NCBI RefSeq assembly: GCF_017652985.1
Contig: NZ_JAGGDJ010000011.1
Location: 1 to 64,000 of the forward strand
Direction of reading: 5' to 3'
Source: Paenibacillus artemisiicola
GTDB lineage: Bacteria; Bacillota; Bacilli; Paenibacillales; Paenibacillaceae
DNA length: 64,000 nucleotides
The notes beneath the pieces were generated by a model, which searched no databases, was not told the origin of the DNA, and saw only the letters and a program-made list of their open reading frames with translations. The translations under genes were made by a program, and so were the position numbers. Below, piece by piece: positions 26,292 to 34,490 of the stretch (position 1 is the stretch's first letter; every line of letters begins with the position of its first letter).

Positions 26292-27950
26292 TTACTTTTT
26301 CTCTAGGGCCGACTGGTAGATCTGCACGTACTGCGGGAGGTTCAAGCCGTCGAACCCTTTCACGTACGCGTCCCAATCCTTGTCCAGGCTCTTGTCGCCG
26401 ATGATGAACTGCGCCATGTTGGACTGCACGTAGTCCTTGATCGACGTCGACAGCTGCGCCATCGTGTCCGTGTCCTCGGGACGGATGAACGTGCTGGACG
26501 GATAAAAGGCTTTCGGCGCGTACGGCGCGTACGTCTTGGTCGCGTCGGCGAGACGCTTCTCGTAGCCGGCGGAGGTCAGCGGATCCTGCGCCGTCGCGAA
26601 CAGGTCGCGGAAGTCCTTCGAGAGGTCCTTCGGCCCGAGCAGCGTCCAGCTGTCGTTGCGCACGACGTTCGGGTCGACCGGCTGCAGGTTGGAGAAGCTG
26701 TACTTGGCCGGCTTGCCGTCGATGTTCTTCTCGTCCGCTTCCGCCTTCTTCCAGCCGATGCCCTCCTTGACGCCGTATTCGCTCAGCAGCGCGCCTTCCT
26801 CGCTGAAGGCGTAATCCGCGATTTGGATCGCCGCGATCTGCTGCGCTTCGCTCGCCTTGTTCGTGATCGCCATCGCGAACTCGCCGAAGCCCTGCGACAT
26901 CCCCGCGAGCTGGACGCCCTCCGGCCCTTTCAGCGGCGGCACGATGACCCAATGCTTGTGGCGCGTGATGGTGTCGTCGTATGTGTTTACGAGGTAACTG
27001 AGCAGCGCCGTCGTGATGGAGCCGACGACCTCGTCGCCCTCGCGGTTGCCGAGCTGGCCGATCGCCTGATCGTTCTGCGTGAACGACGCCTTGTCGATCA
27101 AGCCCTCGCCGTACAGCTTGTGCATGTAGGCGAGTCCTTCCTTCCACTGCGGCTTGTTCGGCGCGAAATCGACCTTTCCGTCCGCGACGGTCAAATATTT
27201 GTCGTTATCGTTATAGATGAACGCGTTCATGAGGTAGGCGTCGATGTTGCCGTTCCAGACGTACTTGTTCGGCGCGCCGGTCAGCGGGATCTCGTCCGCT
27301 TTGCCGTTGCCGTTCGGATCCTTCGTCTTGAACGCCTTGAGCACGGCATAAAGCTCGTCCGTCGTCGTCGGCACGGAGAAGCCGAGCTTGTCGAGCCATT
27401 CCTTGTTGATCCAGAACTTCTGCGAGAAGGTGCAGTGATAGCATTCGTTGAAGCGCGGAATGCCGTAGATGTTGCCGTCCGGCGCCGTCATCGCTTCCTT
27501 CAGGTACGGCTTCTTGTCCATCATCGCCTTCAGGTTCGGCGCGTATTTGTCGATCAGGCCGTTCAGCGGGATCAGCACGCCCTGCTTGCCGTACGTCAGC
27601 AGGTCCGCGTTGGTGAATTTCCCTTCCAGGAACACCTCCGGATAGTCCCCGCTCGCGAGCAGCAGCTGCCGCCGGTCGACGAGCGCGTCGGTCGGCGCGA
27701 GGTCCCACTTGATGGATACGTTGAATTTCTGCTCGACGTACTTCGTGTAATCGTTATCCTCGAGCGGCGCCTTCCCCTGCGGCGCGAAGAACCCGATCGT
27801 CACCGGCTTCGACGCCGTCCCTTCCGGCGCCGCCGAACCGGCCGTGCCGGACGCACCGCCGGCGTTGTCCGAACCGCTCCCTCCGCAGCCCGATAACGCG
27901 AGGCTCGTGATCACGATTAGCATAAGCGATACCCATATGGACTTTTTCAA
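26292..27950 (-). CDS. Sugar ABC transporter substrate-binding lipoprotein (LplA-like, CUT1)
   Basis: The 552-residue protein starts with a lipoprotein signal peptide (LVSLALSGCG-type lipobox, Cys near residue 21) followed by a Ser/Gly-rich tether. The mature part is a family 1 extracellular binding protein, with residues such as YGIPRFNECYH and WKEGLAYMHKLYGEGLID typical of LplA-like proteins. The start is a TTG at 27950 with AGGAGG upstream; the longer frames upstream would overlap the permease gene. The gene is third in the operon after the two permease genes. Confidence 0.9.
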   Translation of the reverse strand: MKKSIWVSLMLIVITSLALSGCGGSGSDNAGGASGTAGSAAPEGTASKPVTIGFFAPQGKAPLEDNDYTKYVEQKFNVSIKWDLAPTDALVDRRQLLLASGDYPEVFLEGKFTNADLLTYGKQGVLIPLNGLIDKYAPNLKAMMDKKPYLKEAMTAPDGNIYGIPRFNECYHCTFSQKFWINKEWLDKLGFSVPTTTDELYAVLKAFKTKDPNGNGKADEIPLTGAPNKYVWNGNIDAYLMNAFIYNDNDKYLTVADGKVDFAPNKPQWKEGLAYMHKLYGEGLIDKASFTQNDQAIGQLGNREGDEVVGSITTALLSYLVNTYDDTITRHKHWVIVPPLKGPEGVQLAGMSQGFGEFAMAITNKASEAQQIAAIQIADYAFSEEGALLSEYGVKEGIGWKKAEADEKNIDGKPAKYSFSNLQPVDPNVVRNDSWTLLGPKDLSKDFRDLFATAQDPLTSAGYEKRLADATKTYAPYAPKAFYPSSTFIRPEDTDTMAQLSTSIKDYVQSNMAQFIIGDKSLDKDWDAYVKGFDGLNLPQYVQIYQSALEKK

Positions 27951-28102
27951 CCTGCCCTCTCCTCCTTGGATCGTACGAATGTCGGTCCGCCCCCCGCGTA
28001 TCCGGGCCGGCCTCCCCCTTGCCTTCCTTGAACGTCTCGCCGCCTTCTGCCGCGCCTCACCTCCGTGCTTACTATTCGCCGCGTCCGCCGTTCCCGCCGC
28101 CG

Positions 28103-29002
28103 TCAGCCTTTCAAGGAGCCGATCATGACGCCTTTGACGAAATGCTTTTGCACGAACGGGTACAGGATCAGCACCGGCACGCAGGCGACGACGATCAGCG
28201 CGTACTTGAGCACCTGCTCGAAGCCCTTGTCGCGCAGCTGCTGCGCCGTGTTGGCCAGCATCTCGGGATCGGCCGCGTTCAGGATGAGCATGTTGCGCAG
28301 CACGTACTGCAGCGGAAACAGATGCTCCGACCGCAGGTAGATGAGGGCGTCGAAGTAGGCGTTCCAATGGCCGACCGCGTACATCAGCGTCATGACGGCG
28401 AGGATCGGCTTCGACAGCGGCAGCACGATGCTCCATAGATACCGGGTGTCGCGGCAGCCGTCGATCTGGGAGGCCTCCTGCAGTTCCTGCGGAATCGACG
28501 CCATGAAGAAGGTGCGCGCGATGATGACCTGGAAGACGGAGAACGCCCCGGGCAGCCAGAGCGCCCAGCGGGTGTCCAGCATGTGCAGGTTCTTGACGAG
28601 CAGGTACGTCGGAATCAGCCCGCCGCTGAAGAACAGCGTGATCATCATCAGGATCATGACGTACTTGCGGCCCGCCATCGTCCGCTGCGACAGCGGGAAC
28701 GCCATCAGCACGGTGAAGGCGACGTTGATGAACGTGCCGACGACGGTGTACACGATGCTGTTGTAATACCCGAGCATCAGCTGCGAGCTCTGGAAGATCG
28801 ACTTGTACGCGCGCAGCGAGAACTCCACCGGCACCAGCCACACCTGCCCGGACACGACCGCGTTCGGCGAACTGAGCGAGGAGCTGAGGATATAGAGCAG
28901 CGGGTAGAGCACGGTCAGCGTGATCGCGCCCAGCAGCGCGTAGATCGCGCCGAGCAGCAGGCGGTCGCCGAACGGTTCCCGAATCTTGACGTTGGCCGGC
29001 AT
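28103..29002 (-). CDS. Sugar ABC transporter permease (LplC/YtcP-like)
   Basis: The 299-residue permease has six transmembrane helices, starting with LLLGAIYALLGAITLTVLYP. The EAA loop is EASQIDGCRDTRYLWSIVLP, which contacts the ATPase. The cognate ATPase is not in this locus; such CUT1 systems often share an MsmX-type ATPase. The ATG at 29002 has GGAGG about 8 bases upstream and lies 14 bases after the first permease stop. Confidence 0.93.
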   Translation of the reverse strand: MPANVKIREPFGDRLLLGAIYALLGAITLTVLYPLLYILSSSLSSPNAVVSGQVWLVPVEFSLRAYKSIFQSSQLMLGYYNSIVYTVVGTFINVAFTVLMAFPLSQRTMAGRKYVMILMMITLFFSGGLIPTYLLVKNLHMLDTRWALWLPGAFSVFQVIIARTFFMASIPQELQEASQIDGCRDTRYLWSIVLPLSKPILAVMTLMYAVGHWNAYFDALIYLRSEHLFPLQYVLRNMLILNAADPEMLANTAQQLRDKGFEQVLKYALIVVACVPVLILYPFVQKHFVKGVMIGSLKG

Positions 29003-29016
29003 GGGCGGCCTCCTTC

Positions 29017-29922
29017 CTACCATAGGCTGTTGTCCGACACGCGGCGGGCGACGGCGTTGACGGCGACGAGCAGCGCGAGATTGATGACGGAATTGAAGAG
29101 TCCGACCGCCGAGGAGAAGCTGAAGTTCGCGCCGACCAGGCCGACCTTGTAGACATAGGTGGAGATGACCTCCGACGTGCTCAGGTTGAGCGGGTTCTGC
29201 ATCAGGTAGATCTTCTCGAAGCCGACCGCCATGACGCTGCCCAAGCTCAGGATCAGCATCGTGACCGCGATCGGAACGAGCGACGGCAGATCGATGTGGA
29301 GAATTTTCTTGAACCGGGACGCCCCGTCCATGCGCGCCGCCTCGTACAGCGACGGATCGACGCCGGCCAGCGCGGCGATGTAGATGATCGACGCGTACCC
29401 CATCTCCTGCCAGACGCCGGACCAGACGTAGATGGACTTGAACAGCTTGGGCTCGCCCATGAAGTTCGTCGACGACCAGCCGAAGAACGTCAGCACCCGG
29501 TCCACGACCCCGACGTGCGGCGACAGCATCAGAATGATGATCGACACCATGACGACGGTCGAGACGAAATGGGGGGCGTACGTAATCATCTGCACGGACC
29601 GTTTGAAGAAGCCCGTCCGAATTTCGTTCAACGCCAGCGCCAGCAGGATCGGAATCGGGAAGCCCGCCAGCAGCGAGTACAGGCTGATGAGCAGCGTATT
29701 CTTGATCAGCAGCGGGAAGTTCGGCGAGCGAAACAGCTCGTGGAAATGCTTGAAGCCGGCCCACGGGCTGCCGAGAATCCCTTTGACGACGTTGAAATCC
29801 TTGAAGGCGATGACCACCCCGAACATGGGGATGTATTGGAAAATAATCAGATAGAGTACCGGAAGCAGCACCAGGAGATACAGCTCCCAGCTTCGCTTCG
29901 CTTTGATCCAGGCTTGCGCCAT
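29017..29922 (-). CDS. Sugar ABC transporter permease (LplB-like)
   Basis: The 301-residue permease has six transmembrane helices and the EAA loop EAARMDGASRFKKILHIDLP. The N-terminal helix LYLLVLLPVLYLIIFQYIP is characteristic of LplB-type CUT1 permeases. The ATG at 29922 has AAGGAG about 7 bases upstream; longer frames to 30066 lack a site. It is the first gene of the transporter operon, and the next gene upstream on the same strand is the AraC-type regulator. Confidence 0.93.
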   Translation of the reverse strand: MAQAWIKAKRSWELYLLVLLPVLYLIIFQYIPMFGVVIAFKDFNVVKGILGSPWAGFKHFHELFRSPNFPLLIKNTLLISLYSLLAGFPIPILLALALNEIRTGFFKRSVQMITYAPHFVSTVVMVSIIILMLSPHVGVVDRVLTFFGWSSTNFMGEPKLFKSIYVWSGVWQEMGYASIIYIAALAGVDPSLYEAARMDGASRFKKILHIDLPSLVPIAVTMLILSLGSVMAVGFEKIYLMQNPLNLSTSEVISTYVYKVGLVGANFSFSSAVGLFNSVINLALLVAVNAVARRVSDNSLW

Positions 29923-30351
29923 CCGCAGCTCTCCTTCGCTAAGAATCATGCCCGCTCGGCGATCCCGGCGTCGGCGCGCGTCGGCGCCGGCCGTTGCCGA
30001 TCGATAGCCCGATTCTAGCCCGCCGCGCCGCGAACCGGCAATGCGTATGATTCGCGGAGCATGCAATTTTCTCCAGCGGCGCCGCGCGACGGGGCGCGGT
30101 GAGCCGGGACGGAGCGCGGGTAAGCAGGGACGGGACGGGGCGCGGGTAAGCCGGGACGGGCGCGGATGAGCCGGTGCGGGGACTTCTCGTTTTTCTACGC
30201 TTCGCGTTATTCGCCAGGACGGGACGCGGCGATCCGACGGCAGTGCCGCCCGCCGCGAGCCGGCTGCCGTGAGCCGGCTGCCGTGCTTATCGCTCGAAAC
30301 GTAAACAACCCCGAAAGCCGCCGTGGTCGGGCGATTCCGAGGTTGCGCTGT
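29923..30351. other. Intergenic region upstream of the transporter operon
   Basis: This 429-base stretch must hold the promoter of the transporter operon, though no clear -35/-10 pair was identified. It also holds a short GC-rich tandem repeat (30093-30181). No gene was seen. Confidence 0.5.
30093..30181 (+). repeat. Four imperfect GC-rich tandem repeats of 20-26 bp
   Basis: Copies of GCGCGGGTAAGCCGGGACGG with small changes occur in tandem between 30093 and 30181. They lie between the AraC-type regulator gene and the transporter operon. Confidence 0.7.
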
Positions 30352-32565
30352 CTATCGGGCCGCCTGCTGCTTGCGGTAATCGCTCGGCGAGAAGCCGGCC
30401 ACGTTCTTGAACGCCCGGTTGAAGGAATTATAGTTGAAATATCCGACCTGCGCGCTGATCTCCTGCAGCGAGTCGCCCGTCGAGAGGAGCAGCTGCTTCG
30501 CCTTGTCCATCCGCAAGCCGATCAGGAAATCGACGAAATTGCAGCCGCATTCCTCCTTGAACAGCTTGCTGATGTTCTTGGCGTGAATCGCGAACTTGTC
30601 GCTCAAGTAATCGAGCGACAGCTCCGGGTTCGAATAATCGTCCTCGATATACGCCCGGATGTCGGCGATGACGGTGCGGGTCCGCTGCGAATCCTTCAGC
30701 GCCTGCAGCCGGCCGGCGGCCGCTTCGAAGATCAGCGTGCAGCCCTGCTTCAGCTCGGCCAGCGTCTCCCAGTCGCCGAGCAGCTCCAGCAGCTCGTCGT
30801 CGGCTTCCTTCCAGACGTTCCGGTAATCCTTGGACAGCTCGAGGAACGCGCGGTTCAACTGCTGGTGCAGGAACTGCATGAAGCTTTCGATCTCCTTGCG
30901 CGACGAGACGGCGTCCGCGATTTGGCCGAACAGCTCGTCCAGCCGCTTCCGCCACGCGCCGTCGGCCAGCCGGATCGCCTGCGTCAGCGCATGGATCGTG
31001 CCGAAATAATCGTGCGCGCGGTAGTCCGTTCCGTCCGCGTCCGCCGAGACGAGCAGCCGCCCCGTGCCGAGCACCGCTTTATGATGAAGCAGATTGCGCG
31101 CGATGGCGTGCGACCGGCGGATCTCCTCGAGGTTCGCCGCCATGCCGTGCACGCCGGCCGTGACGGTGAACGACAGGTTCGCGCGCACCCATTCCACGAT
31201 TTGCTCGCCGATGACGGCGCTCAGCGCTCCCCCGTCCTCGCCGCCTCGCACCCAGACGATCGCCGACAGCCGGCGGTCGGACACCCATTCGGCCCAAGCC
31301 GAGGCGCCTTCCAAGCCGGCGATCTCCTGCGTCACGCTCGAGACGACGAATTTCAGCATCGATTGATCCTGCAGCCCGTAACGTTCGGCGAACCGCGCGT
31401 ACCGGTCGATCTCCAGCTCCAGCATGAACGCCAGCGCCCCGGCAGGGTTGATATGGAAGGCTAGCAGATCCGTCTGCCACTCCGATTCGCGGATCGGCCC
31501 CATGCCTTCGACCGCCTCCTGGAACCGGTGCTTCTTCCTTAAAATGATCGTTTCCTTGTCCTTCTGCCGCGTTCGCGTCGTCTCCTCCATCAGGTGCTCG
31601 AGCGCACCGCGGATGAAGCCGAACTCGTTGCGGCCCGGCCCGATGTCGTGCTTCAGCAGCGCGCTCGTCCGGATGAGCGACACCAGCTGGCTGATCGGCC
31701 GGTAATTGCGGCGCGTGACGTGCACGACCCACGCGACGCCGAGCAGCACGACGGCGACGGCGGTCATCATCCAGATGCTGTAGAAGTCGAGCGCGAACTT
31801 GGACAGTCCCCCGCTCGCCGGACCGCTCTCGAACACCCAACCGGTGTACGGCGACACGTAGCGCGACAGCACGCTACGCGTCCGCTGCCCGACGGGCAGG
31901 TCGTCCATCAGGACGCCGCCGTCCCGGTCGCCGATGCGGATGAACGTCTGCTCGGGGTTGTACATCGGCGCGATCGTCTGCTTCAGCTTCGCCAAGCTGA
32001 CGTTGACGACGATGTAGCCCTGCTTGTCGGTCGTGAACAGCGGATAGCCCTGCACGAGCGAGATCACGTCCGCCGGCGTGCTTGCCGCGTACGGCCGGAA
32101 GGCGCGCTTCCCCGACCACTTCTCGGCGACCTCTCGGCCCTCAAGATACGGCCGGATGAACGGCTCGTCCGGGAAGTCCGCGCGCTGCCCCGCTCCGTCG
32201 CCCAGCACGAACCGGTCCTTCGCCCGAATGAAATAAACGGAATCGATGATGCCGTAATTCAGCTTCCAGTCGTCGATTTTCTTGGTCGCTTGGATGTTGC
32301 CGTAGACGTCGTCGCCGTTCGTGCGGAAGAACCGCTTCAGGTCGGCGGAAGACAGCGTGTCGCGCAGCACCTGGTAATCAAGCGCTTTCAAAGAATTGTC
32401 CGCGTACCGCACGGCCTGCTCCGCCAGAAACGCGTTGGCCTTCAGCGCCTCCTTCCGGTTCTGCTCGCTCAGCGACTGGAAGAAGGCGACGAACAGAATC
32501 GTCACGACCACGACGAATACGGGAAGATAAGATAAGAGCAATTTGCGAAACCAGCTGCTGTTCAT
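30352..32565 (-). CDS. Membrane-bound AraC-family sensor-regulator with Cache-like domain
   Basis: The 737-residue protein has a transmembrane helix at about 8-28 and an extracytoplasmic Cache-like sensor region at about 30-255. A second helix follows near 260-285 (IWMMTAVAVVLLGVAWVVHV), and then a long cytoplasmic linker. The C-terminal AraC helix-turn-helix includes LSLDYLSDKFAIHAKNISKL and LQEISAQVGYFNYNSFNRAF. Such one-component sensors typically control the adjacent CUT1 transporter, here the lplB/lplC/binding-protein genes that follow. The ATG at 32565 has GGAGGAG 5 bases upstream; the frame start at 32604 is a less likely alternative. Confidence 0.92.
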   Translation of the reverse strand: MNSSWFRKLLLSYLPVFVVVVTILFVAFFQSLSEQNRKEALKANAFLAEQAVRYADNSLKALDYQVLRDTLSSADLKRFFRTNGDDVYGNIQATKKIDDWKLNYGIIDSVYFIRAKDRFVLGDGAGQRADFPDEPFIRPYLEGREVAEKWSGKRAFRPYAASTPADVISLVQGYPLFTTDKQGYIVVNVSLAKLKQTIAPMYNPEQTFIRIGDRDGGVLMDDLPVGQRTRSVLSRYVSPYTGWVFESGPASGGLSKFALDFYSIWMMTAVAVVLLGVAWVVHVTRRNYRPISQLVSLIRTSALLKHDIGPGRNEFGFIRGALEHLMEETTRTRQKDKETIILRKKHRFQEAVEGMGPIRESEWQTDLLAFHINPAGALAFMLELEIDRYARFAERYGLQDQSMLKFVVSSVTQEIAGLEGASAWAEWVSDRRLSAIVWVRGGEDGGALSAVIGEQIVEWVRANLSFTVTAGVHGMAANLEEIRRSHAIARNLLHHKAVLGTGRLLVSADADGTDYRAHDYFGTIHALTQAIRLADGAWRKRLDELFGQIADAVSSRKEIESFMQFLHQQLNRAFLELSKDYRNVWKEADDELLELLGDWETLAELKQGCTLIFEAAAGRLQALKDSQRTRTVIADIRAYIEDDYSNPELSLDYLSDKFAIHAKNISKLFKEECGCNFVDFLIGLRMDKAKQLLLSTGDSLQEISAQVGYFNYNSFNRAFKNVAGFSPSDYRKQQAAR

Positions 32566-32951
32566 GGATCTCCTCCGCCTTTCCGGCCACGCGCCGACAT
32601 TCATCCTGCCAGGAAGAAAACGAGATCGTCCGCATGGACCGCGGATCCTGCCGGAGCCGGCGATGCGATGGCAGATTAGCTGACATGTCGGCGCGAATCC
32701 CGAGAAATGTCCATTTTACACCATTCGCCTGCGTAATTCTACCGCCGTCCGACCGGAAATCGACGCCAGCGGCGAATGTTCCCGTTTCTCGCCGATCCTT
32801 CGCTTTTTTCCGTCGAACGCTTTTGTATAAGGATAAAACGCGCCCGCGCCGCGCTCAATGGGATTTTTTCGGCGACTTCACCTTTTTCGCCGGATGCATG
32901 CCGGCATGCGTTTTTCCGGCGCCGGACGCGCGGAAAATCGCGCCATCCGCG

Positions 32952-32979
32952 AAAAAAGCCGCGCCGGAAGAGGCGGCTT
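32952..32979 (-). terminator. Rho-independent terminator beyond the hairpin array
   Basis: On the minus strand AGCCGCC and GGCGCGGCT pair around a short loop, followed by six T. It is the last in line after five terminator-like hairpins for transcripts coming from the peroxidase gene. Confidence 0.7.
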
Positions 32980-32980
32980 G

Positions 32981-33286
32981 GCGCCGGACGCGCGGGCAGG
33001 AAGAAAGACCAACCGGGGAGCCGGTTGGTCTGAGCGAGCGCCGAACGCGCGGGCAGGAAGAAGACCAACCGGGGAGCCGATTGGTCTGAGCGAGCGCCGG
33101 ACGCGCGGGGCAGGAAGAAAAGACCAACCGGAGGAGCCGGTTGGGCTGAGCGGGCGCCGGGCGCGCGGGCAGGAAGAAGACCAACCGGGGAGCCGGTTGG
33201 TCTGAACGGGCGCCGAACGCGCGGGCAGGAAGAAAGACCAACCGGGGAGCCGGTTGGTCTGAGCGGGCGCTGAAGGCGCGGGGCAG
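32981..33286. repeat. Five tandem 56-59-bp units, each with a terminator-like hairpin
   Basis: Each unit contains GACCAACCGG-GGAG-CCGGTTGGTC, at 33007-33030, 33063-33086, 33122-33146, 33179-33202 and 33236-33259. The first, fourth and fifth are perfect 10-bp stems; the others have one or two changes. The linkers are GCGCCGRACGCGCGGGCAGG plus a short purine run. Read on the minus strand each stem is followed by TTTCTTCC or a variant, so each looks like a terminator for leftward transcription. The array lies between the glutathione peroxidase gene and the AraC regulator gene, both on the minus strand. There are no unique spacers, so it is not a CRISPR. Confidence 0.85.
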
Positions 33287-33488
33287 GCAGCTTGAGCTGC
33301 GAGTTGCGGCCCGAAGGCCCGCACTCGCTGCTTGGTTAGGCAGTTGCCAAGGTCATCGTGCGTCGGAAGCCGTATCGACTCGCGCAGGCCGGCTCCGAAA
33401 CGGGCACGAGCGGCTGTTCGCCGGGTTGTGCCTCGTTGCCGGACAGGAGCGCCGCTATTGCTCGCTTTTTCGAGTAATCGCCAATTGT

Positions 33489-33620
33489 GCGGCCACACGT
33501 TCCGTTATTTGCGCTCCGGGGCTCTAATTGGGGCGCAATGATGGCGAATAACGGCTCTCATGGCCGCCAAATGGCGAAACAAGGCCAATTTGCCGAAATA
33601 GCGGATCTCCTGTCCGCGAA
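33489..33620 (+). repeat. Dispersed intergenic repeat, copy 2
   Basis: CGGCCACACGTTCCG at 33490-33504 and AATAGCGGATCTCCTGTCCGC at 33597-33617 match the copy at 6094-6221 in order, spacing and orientation. The DNA between the two blocks is diverged. The remainder of the interval to 33781 shows no gene. Confidence 0.7.
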
Positions 33621-33781
33621 ATCGGCCGGCGATATCGAAAACGGCCACGGCCGGGGTATCGTGCCCGGCACGCGACTGGCCCCCACCGCAGTCGGCTCGC
33701 GGCAAGACCGCACCCCCGCGCAGGCCCGGCACGCCGTTGCTCCCGCCGCGGGCCGCCCGCGGGCGCCCTGCATGCCTGCCC

Positions 33782-34285
33782 TTAGCCGGTCGGAGTGCCT
33801 TTCTTGGCGCCCGCGAGCAGCTTCTGGATGTGCGCTTCGAACTTCAGCGGCTTCGTCGCGGGCGAGTAGCGCTTGACGACGCGTCCTTCCGCGTCCACGA
33901 GGAACTTCGTGAAGTTCCACTTGATGGACGAGCCGAAGAAGCCCGGCGCTTCCTTCTTCAGATAGCGGTACAGCGGGTCCGCGTTCTGGCCGTTGACGTC
34001 GATCTTGCCGAGCAGCGGGAACGTTGCGCCGAAGTTGATCTGGCACGTTTCCTGCATCTCGCTGTCCTTGACCGGCTCCTGCTCGCGGAATTGGTTGCAA
34101 GGAAAGCCGAGCACCGTAAGTCCCTGGTCCTTGTACTTCTCGTGCAGCTGCTGCAGCTCCCGGAACTGCGGGGCGAAGCCGCATTTGGTCGCCGTGTTGA
34201 CGATCAGCAGCACCTGGCCGCGGTAATCGGCCAGCGGCTTCGCTTCGCCGCGGGACGTCTTGACCGTGAAATCGAAAACGCTCAT
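33782..34285 (-). CDS. Glutathione peroxidase-family thiol peroxidase
   Basis: The 167-residue protein (BsaA-like) reduces peroxides, in Firmicutes usually with thioredoxin rather than glutathione. The peroxidatic Cys35 lies in NTATKCGFAPQ, followed by GFPCNQFREQEP with the conserved Gln, and KWNFTKFLVD with Trp and Asn. So the catalytic tetrad is complete. The ATG at 34285 has GAGGTG about 8 bases upstream; an adjacent GTG at 34288 is an alternative. It is probably transcribed alone; downstream lies the tandem hairpin array. Confidence 0.95.
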   Translation of the reverse strand: MSVFDFTVKTSRGEAKPLADYRGQVLLIVNTATKCGFAPQFRELQQLHEKYKDQGLTVLGFPCNQFREQEPVKDSEMQETCQINFGATFPLLGKIDVNGQNADPLYRYLKKEAPGFFGSSIKWNFTKFLVDAEGRVVKRYSPATKPLKFEAHIQKLLAGAKKGTPTG

Positions 34286-34400
34286 CACGAATCACCTCGT
34301 TTGATTTTATACAATGTTATTTTAAACAATTAAAAACCGTTTGAAAAGCGAAAGTTTATCCGGCGCTTCCCCTTATGAACGGCTGCCTCGGCGGGAACGC

Positions 34401-34433
34401 AAAAGGAGCGCCGTCCGCCGGGGACGCCGCTCC
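34401..34433 (-). terminator. Terminator of the beta-propeller gene
   Basis: On the minus strand GGAGCGGCGTCC and GGACGGCGCTCC pair around a CCGGC-type loop and are followed by TTTTG. It lies about 60 bases beyond the stop codon. Confidence 0.75.
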
Positions 34434-34490
34434 TTAGTTTGCCGTTTTCCGCTCTTCTATACGCACGGGCATTCCGTCTCAGCCCGCTCG

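Larger units (their letters stand above)
32566..33781. other. 1.2-kb gene-free region rich in repeats
   Basis: No protein gene was recognised on either strand. It holds a terminator (32952-32979), a five-copy hairpin array (32981-33286) and copy 2 of a dispersed repeat (33489-33620). Open frames across the array on both strands are by-products of a repeat period near 57 bases, a multiple of three. Confidence 0.6.

Noticed and set aside
32776..33498. Overlapping repetitive frames on both strands
   Set aside because: They are produced by a repeat with period near 57 bases, divisible by three; no ribosome site and no conserved protein.
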